In this document: one piece after another, positions 24,428 through 31,966 of the stretch | Layout of the letters: every line of letters begins with the position of its first letter | How positions within the stretch are numbered: the stretch's first letter is position 1 | From: Sphingomonas sp. dw_22 | Lineage (GTDB): Bacteria > Pseudomonadota > Alphaproteobacteria > Sphingomonadales > Sphingomonadaceae | Direction: 5' to 3' | DNA: 64,000 nucleotides | Assembly (NCBI RefSeq): GCF_018449795.1 | Contig: NZ_JAAVVE010000018.1 | Coordinates: 1 to 64,000 of the forward strand | The notes under the pieces: generated by a model | The model's input: only the letters and a program-made list of their open reading frames with translations | Databases searched by the model: none | Told to the model about the DNA's origin: nothing | Translations under genes and position numbers: made by a program

Positions 24428-26692
24428 GTGAAGCCCTATCGATATCTGCTCATCGCGCTGCTGGCGGCGCTGCCCTCGCCGCCCGCCGCGGCGCAATTGC
24501 CCCGGCTGCTGCCGGTGCCGGTCGAGCTGAAGGCGGCGGATGGGGCGTTCCGGATCGCTCCCGGCACGGCTATCGTGGCGGCGAGCGACGACAGCGGCGC
24601 GCGCAACGCGGCCGAGCGGCTGGCGGCGCTGGTGAAGGATTCGCGGGGGTTCGCGCCGGCGATCGTGGCGAGCGGCAAGGGGCTGGCGATCCGTTTCCGC
24701 CGGGGGCCGACCGGCGATGCGGAATCCTATCGGCTCGAGGTGACCGGCGCGGGCGCGACGATCACCGCGGGCGACGATGCCGGGCTGCTCTATGGTGCGG
24801 TCACCCTGTGGCAGGCGATGACGCAGGAAGCAGGACAGGGCGCGGTCACTGTTCCGGGCTTCACCGTGAGCGACACGCCGCGCTTCCACTGGCGCGGGCT
24901 GATGCTCGACAGCGCGCGGCATTTCCAGTCGCCCGATTATGTGCGGCACCTGATCGACTGGATGGCGGTCAATAAGCTCAACACGCTCCACTGGCATCTG
25001 GTGGACGATCAGGGCTGGCGGATCGAGATCCCCAAATATCCGAAGCTCACCGAGGTTTCCGCGTGGCGCGAACCCGCCACCGCGCCCAGCGCGCCGCGGC
25101 TGCCCAAGGTGGGGGGCTTCTACACCCAGGCCGAGATCCGCGAGATCGTCGCCTATGCGGCGAAACGCAGCGTGACGATCGTGCCCGAGATCGAGATGCC
25201 CGGCCATGCGCTGGCGGCGATCCGGGCCTATCCCTGGCTCGGCACCGGGACGCCGATCCCGTCGGGCACCGAGAGCGACTGGGGCGTCTTCCCCTGGCTC
25301 TACAATATCGACGATCGCACCTTCGGCTTCCTGGAGGAGGTGCTCGGCGAGGTGATGGCGCTGTTCCCGTCGCGCTATGTCCATGTCGGCGGCGACGAGG
25401 CGGTGAAGGACCAGTGGAAGGCCTCGCCTGCGATCCAGGCGCGGATGAAGGCGCTCGGCATCAAGGACGAGGCCGCGCTGCAGAGCTGGTTCGTCCACCG
25501 GATCGAGAAGTTCGTCAGCGGCAAGGGGCGGCGGCTGATCGGCTGGGACGAGATCCTCGAAGGCGGCATGCCCGAGGGTGCGACGATCACCTCGTGGCGC
25601 GGCATCGACGGCGCGATCGCGGCGGCCAAGGCGGGGCATGACGCGGTGCTGAGCCCGTCGCCGACGCTCTATATCGACAATCGCCAGGGCTTCGGGCCGT
25701 CCGAGCCGCCGGGGCGGGGGAATCTGATCGACCTGAAGACGGTCTATGATTTCGATCCCGCGCCGGATGCGATCCCGGCCGAGCAGCAGCATCATATCCT
25801 GGGGCTGCAGGCGAACCTGTGGACCGAGCATGTCCGCACCGAGGCGCGGGCGGCCTGGGCGACCTTCCCCCGCGCCAGCGCCGTCGCCGAGATCGGCTGG
25901 TCGCGCGAGGGCGCGCGCAGCTTCCCGGACTTCGTGACGCGAGTGATCCCGCAGATGGCGCGGATGCGCGCCCTGGGGTTGCGTTCGGCGTTCAGCGCCT
26001 GGGAAGTGCGGCCAAAGCTCGATTATAAGCCGGGCGAGGACGGGGTGACGGTGACGCTCGCCAACCAGGCCGGGCTGGAGATGCGCTACACGACCGACGG
26101 CAGCCTCGTGATCGCGACGTCGCCGCTCTATGCCGCGCCGTTCCGACTGAAGCTGCCGAGCGAACTCAAGGCGTCGACCTTTCTCGATGGCAAGCCGGCG
26201 CCCGGCGCAATCGCGCGGCGCGTCGACGCGCGCGCGGTTCGCCGGCGCAGCGACGAGGAACTCAAGACCTGCTCCAACAAGGTCGTGCTCGCGCTGGAGG
26301 ATGATTATCCGGCGACGGGCAAGCGCGCGGTGTTCCTGACCGACATCTTCGATCCCTGCTGGATCTATGAGGGCGCGCCGGTGGGCGGCGTGAAGCAGAT
26401 CGCGATCGAGGTCGGGCAGATCCCGTTCAACTTCCAGATCGGTGCCGATATCGACCATATCAAATTCCGCCCGCCAGCGACCCCTGCGGGTGAGTTCGAA
26501 GTCTATGCCGGTACCTGCAAGGGACCACGGATCGCGGTGCTGCCGCTGGCGCCGGCGGTGGGCAATCCGGGACTCACGCGGCTGGTCGCGCCGATCGAGC
26601 CGCGTTCGGGCAATGAGGATCTGTGCATCAGCTATACGGCCAAGGGCGTCGAACCGATGTGGGCGATCGAATCGGTCGAGCTGATCCCATGA
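24428..26692 (+). CDS. Exported beta-N-acetylhexosaminidase, GH20
   Basis: 754 residues from GTG 24428. A signal peptide ends near PAAAAQ (residue about 23). The GH20 N-terminal beta/alpha domain occupies about 30-150 and the catalytic barrel about 155-510, with WRGLMLDSARHF, NTLHWHLVDDQGWR, EIEMPGHA and the catalytic pair Asp323-Glu324 in HVGGDEAV. A chitobiase C-terminal domain follows (YTTDGS, about 555) and then a further beta-rich region to the end. It splits chitobiose and longer chitin fragments to GlcNAc by substrate-assisted catalysis. Its stop overlaps the next start (ATGA). Confidence 0.95.
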   Translation: MKPYRYLLIALLAALPSPPAAAQLPRLLPVPVELKAADGAFRIAPGTAIVAASDDSGARNAAERLAALVKDSRGFAPAIVASGKGLAIRFRRGPTGDAESYRLEVTGAGATITAGDDAGLLYGAVTLWQAMTQEAGQGAVTVPGFTVSDTPRFHWRGLMLDSARHFQSPDYVRHLIDWMAVNKLNTLHWHLVDDQGWRIEIPKYPKLTEVSAWREPATAPSAPRLPKVGGFYTQAEIREIVAYAAKRSVTIVPEIEMPGHALAAIRAYPWLGTGTPIPSGTESDWGVFPWLYNIDDRTFGFLEEVLGEVMALFPSRYVHVGGDEAVKDQWKASPAIQARMKALGIKDEAALQSWFVHRIEKFVSGKGRRLIGWDEILEGGMPEGATITSWRGIDGAIAAAKAGHDAVLSPSPTLYIDNRQGFGPSEPPGRGNLIDLKTVYDFDPAPDAIPAEQQHHILGLQANLWTEHVRTEARAAWATFPRASAVAEIGWSREGARSFPDFVTRVIPQMARMRALGLRSAFSAWEVRPKLDYKPGEDGVTVTLANQAGLEMRYTTDGSLVIATSPLYAAPFRLKLPSELKASTFLDGKPAPGAIARRVDARAVRRRSDEELKTCSNKVVLALEDDYPATGKRAVFLTDIFDPCWIYEGAPVGGVKQIAIEVGQIPFNFQIGADIDHIKFRPPATPAGEFEVYAGTCKGPRIAVLPLAPAVGNPGLTRLVAPIEPRSGNEDLCISYTAKGVEPMWAIESVELIP

Positions 26693-29145
26693 GCGCTGAC
26701 ACTGTGATTCTGGCCGCGCCCTTCGCGGGCTGGCTCGCGCCGCTGGAGGAAGTGCCCGACGCGGTCTTCGCCGAGCGGATGATGGGCGACGGCTTCGCGG
26801 TCGATCCGATCGAGGGCGTGCTGCGCGCACCGGCGGCGGGCGAAGTGCTTTCGGTGCCGGCAAGCGCGCATGCGGTGACGCTGCGGCTCGAGAACGGTGC
26901 GGAACTGCTGCTGCATATCGGGCTGGAGACCGTGGCGCTGGACGGGCGCGGCTTTGCGGCCAAGGTTGCGGCCGGGGATCGCGTGGCGTTGGGCGATGTG
27001 TTGGTCGAATTCGACCTCGACGCAGTGGGCGAGGCGGCCAAGGCGCTGATTACGCCAGTGGTGGTCGCCAGTGAGGGTTTCACGCTGCATCTGGAGCGGG
27101 TCGGCCGGCTGGTCGATGCGGGCGATCCGGTTGCGCGGCTTGAGCGTGGTAATGGGGGCGTGGCCTCGGCCCCTATTTCGGAGGAACGCCATGAGCGGCA
27201 GGTGCAGGTGTCCGCCGCGCACGGCATCCATGCGCGCCCGGCGGCACGGATCGCGGCGGCGCTGCGGCCGTTCCTGTCGGAAGTTGAGCTGGTGCAGGGT
27301 ACGCGGCGGGCCAATGCGCGCAGCACCGTGGCGCTGCTCGGGCTGGGCGTGGCACATGGTGACACAGTGCGGATCGCCGGCAGCGGGGCCGATGCCCGCG
27401 CGGCGGTGGATGCGGTTGCCGATCTGATCCTGTCGGGGCTGGGTGAGGACGCGGCGACGCCTGCGCCGAAGCCGGCAGCGCGGGCAGGACAGCCGGTCAC
27501 GGCGTCGCCGGGATTGGCGATCGGCACGGTGCTCCAGCTCCGTGCGGCCGACCAGGATGTGCCCGAGAACGGCGCAGGTCCGGCGGTCGAGCGGGCGGCG
27601 CTCGGCAAGGCGCTGGGCGAAGTCGCCGCAAGCCTGGAAGGCAGGAGCGGCAGCGCCGCCGAGATCGCCGAGGCGCACCGCGCGCTGCTGGAGGATCCCG
27701 ATCTGGTCCGCGCCGCCGAACGCCTGATCGCCGAAGGACGCAGCGCCGCCTTCGCCTGGCGCGCTGCGAGCCGCGAGGCCGCCGCTGCGATCCGCGCGAC
27801 GGGCGATGCGCTGCTGATGGAGCGGATCGCGGACCTGACCGATCTGGAGCGCCAGGTGATCGCGGTGCTGCTGGACGGCGAGGGGCCGGGCGTTCCTGCC
27901 TTGCCCAAGGGTACGATCCTGATCGCCGAAGACCTGCTGCCGTCTCAGTTCCTGGCGCTTGATACGGGCAATCTCGCCGGCATCATCACCGCGGCGGGCG
28001 GGCCGACCTCGCATGTCGCGATCCTCGCGGCTTCGGCAGGCATTCCCATGCTCGTCGCGGCGGGAGAGGCGGCGCTGGAGATTGCCGACGGCACGCCGCT
28101 GATCCTCGACGCGGACGCGGCAACGATCGCGGTGAATCCGGACGCGGAGGCGCTGGCGGACGCGAGCGTGCGGCTGGCGGAAACCCGCGAACGGCGTGCC
28201 AACGACCTCGCGGCGGCGCACGCGCCAGCGCACATGGCGGACGGTACGCGGATCGAGGTCTTCGCCAATCTGGGTTCGGTCGCCGATGCGGCGGCGGCGG
28301 TGAATGCGGGTGCGGAGGGTTGCGGTCTGCTGCGCACCGAATTCCTGTTCCTCGAACGCGATACGGCTCCAAGCGAGGAGGAGCAGCGCGAGACCTATTC
28401 GCGGATCGCCGCCACACTGGGCGATCGCCCGCTGATCGTGCGCACGCTCGATATCGGCGGGGACAAGCCGGTGCCCTATCTGCCGCTGCCGGCGGAGGAG
28501 AACCCGGCGCTCGGCCTGCGCGGCATCCGGCTGGGCCTGGCGCGGCCGGACCTGCTGCGGCTCCAGCTCCGCGCGATCCTGCGCGGCGTGCCGGCGGACC
28601 AGTGCCGGATCATGCTGCCGATGATCGCCGATCTGGGGGATTACTGTCCGGTGCGGGCGATGCTCGATGCAGTGAAGGCGGAACTGGGCATCGCCGATGC
28701 GATTCAGTTAGGCGTGATGATCGAGACTCCCGCCGCTGCGATGCTGGCCGGGCAGATCGCGCGCGAGGCGGATTTTCTGTCGATCGGCACCAACGACCTG
28801 ACGCAATATACGCTCGCCGCCGATCGCGGGAATGCTTCGGTTTCGGCGCGGATCGATGCGCTGCACCCGGCTGTGCTGCGGCTGATCCGCGAGGTGGGGC
28901 GCGGCGCGCGCGATGCCGGGCGTTGGGCGGGCGTGTGCGGCAGTCTTGCGTCCGATCCGCTCGCCGCGCCGATCCTGATCGGGCTCGGCATCACCGAACT
29001 CTCGGCGACGCCGGCGGCGGTGCCGGGTCTCAAATCCGCCGTGCGTTCGCTCGACATGGCCGCATGCCAGGCATTGGCCGAGCGCGCCTGCGACGCGGTC
29101 TCGGCGGCGGACGTACGCGAACTGGCCCGGGAGGCGATCCGATGA
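26689..29145 (+). CDS. nagF: PTS EIIA-HPr-EI fusion for GlcNAc (NagF type)
   Basis: 818 residues. Three phosphotransfer modules in order: a Crr-like EIIA (residues 1-155; active His76 in LLLHIGLETV), HPr (about 167-255; active His181 in GIHARPAA), and enzyme I (about 265-818; active His442 in GGPTSHVAI, PEP-binding RTEFLFLERD, and active-site Cys in AGVCGSLASD). All active residues are present. It takes phosphate from PEP to the IIB domain of NagE downstream. Start and stop overlap the neighbouring genes by ATGA, so hexosaminidase, this protein and NagE are translationally coupled. Confidence 0.93.
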   Translation: MSADTVILAAPFAGWLAPLEEVPDAVFAERMMGDGFAVDPIEGVLRAPAAGEVLSVPASAHAVTLRLENGAELLLHIGLETVALDGRGFAAKVAAGDRVALGDVLVEFDLDAVGEAAKALITPVVVASEGFTLHLERVGRLVDAGDPVARLERGNGGVASAPISEERHERQVQVSAAHGIHARPAARIAAALRPFLSEVELVQGTRRANARSTVALLGLGVAHGDTVRIAGSGADARAAVDAVADLILSGLGEDAATPAPKPAARAGQPVTASPGLAIGTVLQLRAADQDVPENGAGPAVERAALGKALGEVAASLEGRSGSAAEIAEAHRALLEDPDLVRAAERLIAEGRSAAFAWRAASREAAAAIRATGDALLMERIADLTDLERQVIAVLLDGEGPGVPALPKGTILIAEDLLPSQFLALDTGNLAGIITAAGGPTSHVAILAASAGIPMLVAAGEAALEIADGTPLILDADAATIAVNPDAEALADASVRLAETRERRANDLAAAHAPAHMADGTRIEVFANLGSVADAAAAVNAGAEGCGLLRTEFLFLERDTAPSEEEQRETYSRIAATLGDRPLIVRTLDIGGDKPVPYLPLPAEENPALGLRGIRLGLARPDLLRLQLRAILRGVPADQCRIMLPMIADLGDYCPVRAMLDAVKAELGIADAIQLGVMIETPAAAMLAGQIAREADFLSIGTNDLTQYTLAADRGNASVSARIDALHPAVLRLIREVGRGARDAGRWAGVCGSLASDPLAAPILIGLGITELSATPAAVPGLKSAVRSLDMAACQALAERACDAVSAADVRELAREAIR

Positions 29146-30818
29146 AGCTGCACCCCTCGCGCGTGCTTGCCCGGCTCCAGCCGCTTGGTCGCGCGCTGAT
29201 GCTGCCGATCGCGGTGCTGCCGATCGCGGCGCTGCTGCTGCGGCTCGGCCAGGCGGACATGCTCGGCATTCCCTTCATCGCGGCATCGGGCGATGCGATC
29301 TTCTCGAACCTGGGCCTGCTCTTCGCCGCGGGCGTCGCGGTGGGGCTGGCGCGCGAGAATCACGGCGCGGCGTCGCTGGCTGGCGTGGTTGCCTTTCTGG
29401 TCGCGACTGAGGGCGCCAAGGTGCTCCTGCAACTGCCGCCGGGCATGGCGAACGCGCTGCCGGTCGAGCAGGCGGCGTGGCGCGCGAAGGAGATATCGCA
29501 TCTGAGCGTGCCGATCGGCATCCTGGCGGGCGTCGTCTCCGGGCTGCTCTACAATCGCTTCGCCAATATCAAGCTGCCGGATTATCTCGCTTTCTTCGCC
29601 GGGCGGCGTTTCGTGCCGATAGCGGCGGGCCTTGCCGGGCTGATCGGCGCGGCGATCTTCGGCTATGGCGCGCATTGGTTCGAGGCCGGGATCGATACGG
29701 TGAGCCAATGGGTGGTTCGGGCGGGGCCGATCGGGCTGTTCGTCTATGGCCTGCTCAACCGGCTGCTGCTGATTACCGGCCTGCATCACATCATCAACAA
29801 TGTCGCCTGGTTCCTGCTCGGCGACTTCCACGGCGCGACCGGCGACATCAAGCGCTTCTTCGCGGGCGATCCGACCGCGGGCAGCTTCATGGCTGGTTTC
29901 TTCCCGGTGATGATGTTCGGCCTGCCCGCCGCCTGCCTGGCGATGTACCGCAGCGCCTTGCCGGCTCGGCGCAAGGCAGTTGGGGGCCTGCTGCTCAGCC
30001 TGGCGCTGACCTCGCTGCTGACCGGGGTGACCGAGCCGATCGAGTTCACCTTCATCTTCCTCGCGCCCATGCTCTACGTCGTCCATGCGGTGCTGACCGG
30101 CGTGGCGATGGTGGTGATGGACCTGCTGGGCGTGAAGCTGGGCTTCGGCTTCTCGGCGGGGCTGATTGACTATGTGCTGAACTATGGGCTGGCGACGCGG
30201 CCGCTGCTGCTGATTCCGGTCGGGATCGTCTATTTCGGCATCTATTACGCGGTGTTCAGCTGGTGCATCCGCCGTTTCGATTTGAAGACCCCGGGCCGCG
30301 AGACCGACGAGCCGATCGCGGCAGCGGCCGGTGTCGGTGCTGGCGGGCGGGGTGCCGGGATCGTCCAGGCGCTGGGCGGGCGCGAGAATGTCCGCAGCGT
30401 CGATGCCTGCACCACCCGGCTGCGCCTGGTGCTGACCGATTCCGGCCGGGTCGATGAGGCGGGGCTGCGGGGCCTCGGCGCGCGTGGCGTGCTGAAGCTC
30501 ACCGACGGCCGCGTCCAGGTGGTGATGGGACCGATCGCCGATCGGGTGGCGGGTGAGGTTCGTGAAGCGATGGCGTCCGGCCCGACTGCAAGCCCGGCGG
30601 CGAAGATCGATGCCGCCGCGGTTGCCCATGCGCTGGGCGAGGGCAATCTCCGCTCCGCCGAGGCGCGTGCGACGCGCGTTCTCGCCAGGGTCGGCGATCC
30701 CGGGCTGGTCGACGAGGCGGCGCTTCGCCGCGCGGGTATCCGGGCGGTGGCGATCATCGGCGGCACGGTGCACCTGATCGCCGGCCCCGACGCGCCCGAT
30801 CTGGCGGCGCGGCTATAG
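29142..30818 (+). CDS. nagE: PTS N-acetylglucosamine permease EIICB with a second, cysteine-less IIB domain
   Basis: 558 residues. Residues 1-375 are the IIC membrane channel of the glucose/GlcNAc family (MLPIAVLPIAALLLRLG; GLHHIINNVAWF; VTEPIEFTFIFLAPMLY). IIB domain 1 (about 400-480) has the phosphorylated Cys423 in DACTTRLRL. A second IIB-like domain (about 488-558) aligns with the first (VRSVDACTTRL against LRSAEARATRV) but has Arg509 in place of the cysteine. It imports and phosphorylates GlcNAc at the inner membrane, receiving phosphate from the preceding fusion protein. The extra domain is unlikely to be catalytic. Confidence 0.92.
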   Translation: MKLHPSRVLARLQPLGRALMLPIAVLPIAALLLRLGQADMLGIPFIAASGDAIFSNLGLLFAAGVAVGLARENHGAASLAGVVAFLVATEGAKVLLQLPPGMANALPVEQAAWRAKEISHLSVPIGILAGVVSGLLYNRFANIKLPDYLAFFAGRRFVPIAAGLAGLIGAAIFGYGAHWFEAGIDTVSQWVVRAGPIGLFVYGLLNRLLLITGLHHIINNVAWFLLGDFHGATGDIKRFFAGDPTAGSFMAGFFPVMMFGLPAACLAMYRSALPARRKAVGGLLLSLALTSLLTGVTEPIEFTFIFLAPMLYVVHAVLTGVAMVVMDLLGVKLGFGFSAGLIDYVLNYGLATRPLLLIPVGIVYFGIYYAVFSWCIRRFDLKTPGRETDEPIAAAAGVGAGGRGAGIVQALGGRENVRSVDACTTRLRLVLTDSGRVDEAGLRGLGARGVLKLTDGRVQVVMGPIADRVAGEVREAMASGPTASPAAKIDAAAVAHALGEGNLRSAEARATRVLARVGDPGLVDEAALRRAGIRAVAIIGGTVHLIAGPDAPDLAARL

Positions 30819-30902
30819 CCTTAGGGAATTCCGAACCCAGACCACGCTATTAGCCGCCACCGTTTCCGGTCCTTAGACAGCCGGGGAAGGAGTAGGTGGG
30901 CA

Positions 30903-31751
30903 ATGGCGGCTATCGGGCAGGCGGACGACTATGTCGCCGACTATCGGCGCAACGGCTATGCGATCATTCGCGGGCTGTTCTCGCCCTCCGAGATCGAGGC
31001 GATCGGCGCCGCGATCGACCAGGTCGAGGCCGAGGGCATCGCGCATGGCCGCAGCTTCCGTCATGGCAACCTCTTCTACAATGTCGCCCCGGCCGAGGGC
31101 GCGCAGCCGCCGCTGGTGCGGATGGCGCAGTGGATGTCCTATCATCAGCCGGTGCTGAACGGCGTGCGGACCGATCCGCGCATCGCCCGGATCCTCGCGC
31201 CGCTGATCGGCGGCGATCTCAAGCAGATCATCAACCAGCTCCACTGGAAGGCGCCGGGATCGAAGGGTGATTTCGCCTGGCATCAGGATTCGCGCTTCCG
31301 CCGTCCGGAATGGGCTTATCGGAACCTCGGCACCTCCTATGTGCAGACCGGCATCGCCATCGATCCGCACAATCCCGAGAGTGGCGGCATGAAGTTCATT
31401 CCCGGTAGCCATGTCCACGGCGTGATCGGCCTGGATACCTCTACCGAGGTACTGGGCACCGAGATGCAGGATGCGGTGCTGCAAGCGGCGGGCCTTTCGG
31501 CGGACGACACGATCGATCTGGTGATGGAGCCCGGCGATTTCGCGCTGTGGAGCCCGTATCTGGTCCATGGCTCGGGCCTCAACCGTTCGACCCACCAGCG
31601 CCGTTTCTACATCAACGGCTATGTCCGCGCCGAGGATTGCGACCGCGGCGAATGGGCGTTCCGGGGCGGCGAGCCGGTACCGTTCGGCTCCGAGCCGGCG
31701 CTTGTCCACTACGAGGCGCTGCACGAGCGCGGCGAGCCGCATTACGTCTGA
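30903..31751 (+). CDS. Phytanoyl-CoA dioxygenase (PhyH) family protein
   Basis: 282 residues, Fe(II)/2-oxoglutarate-dependent dioxygenase fold. The iron ligands are His127 and Asp129 in WHQDSRF and His222 in LVHGSGLN, with a 2-oxoglutarate-binding Arg shortly after (RRFYINGY). Bacterial PhyH proteins hydroxylate very varied substrates, so the target cannot be named. It lies 84 bases after nagE and 215 bases before the next TBDR, with AGGAG about 10 bases before the ATG, and looks like a single-gene unit or the tail of the nag transcript. Confidence 0.88.
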   Translation: MAAIGQADDYVADYRRNGYAIIRGLFSPSEIEAIGAAIDQVEAEGIAHGRSFRHGNLFYNVAPAEGAQPPLVRMAQWMSYHQPVLNGVRTDPRIARILAPLIGGDLKQIINQLHWKAPGSKGDFAWHQDSRFRRPEWAYRNLGTSYVQTGIAIDPHNPESGGMKFIPGSHVHGVIGLDTSTEVLGTEMQDAVLQAAGLSADDTIDLVMEPGDFALWSPYLVHGSGLNRSTHQRRFYINGYVRAEDCDRGEWAFRGGEPVPFGSEPALVHYEALHERGEPHYV

Positions 31752-31824
31752 GAAACGCCCGGCCCGAACCGGGCCGGATACACGCGCCGCGGAGCAGGTG
31801 TTGCTCTTTGGGCACGGTCGCTGG

Positions 31825-31848
31825 TTTTCCGGAAACTAAGAACGTTCT
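31825..31848. promoter_or_regulatory. Two CG-centred palindromes upstream of the Oar-like TBDR
   Basis: TTTCCGGAAA (31826-31835) and AGAACGTTCT (31839-31848) are perfect 10-bp palindromes centred on CG, the symmetry typical of LacI-family operators, with centres 13 bases apart. They lie about 120-140 bases before the TBDR start. Confidence 0.4.
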
Positions 31849-31890
31849 CAAGCATTGGCGCAGGATTGACACTCGCGGTCAAAGTCGGTT

Positions 31891-31905
31891 TTGACATCGT
31901 TGTCA
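31891..31905 (+). promoter_or_regulatory. -35-like TTGACA overlapping a CG-centred operator (TGACATCGTTGTCA)
   Basis: TTGACA at 31891-31896 resembles a -35 element. It overlaps the near-palindrome TGACATCGTTGTCA (31892-31905), which shares CGTTGTC with the sites at 49412 and 58690. A weak -10 (GAATCG, 31913-31918) lies 16 bases downstream. Confidence 0.45.
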
Positions 31906-31930
31906 GATAACAGAATCGCGTAAGCGGACA

Positions 31931-31944
31931 TGTAACCGGTTACA
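31931..31944. promoter_or_regulatory. LacI-type operator TGTAACCGGTTACA before the Oar-like TBDR
   Basis: Perfect 14-bp palindrome centred on CG, 22 bases before the TBDR start. The same sequence, with one change each, occurs at 39826-39839 and 40964-40977 around a LacI gene, so the LacI protein encoded at 39874-40881 is the likely binder. Confidence 0.75.
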
Positions 31945-31966
31945 ACCAGGTTAGGGGAGGAATAAA

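Noticed and set aside
23579-26863. Very long minus-strand reading frame opposite the TBDR and hexosaminidase genes
   Set aside because: The translation is Arg/Asp/His-rich with no domain; it mirrors GC-biased codons of the real plus-strand genes.
30561-30818. Second IIB-like segment of NagE as a frameshift artefact or separate gene
   Set aside because: It is in frame with no stop or start between, and aligns with IIB domain 1, so it is a real tandem domain.
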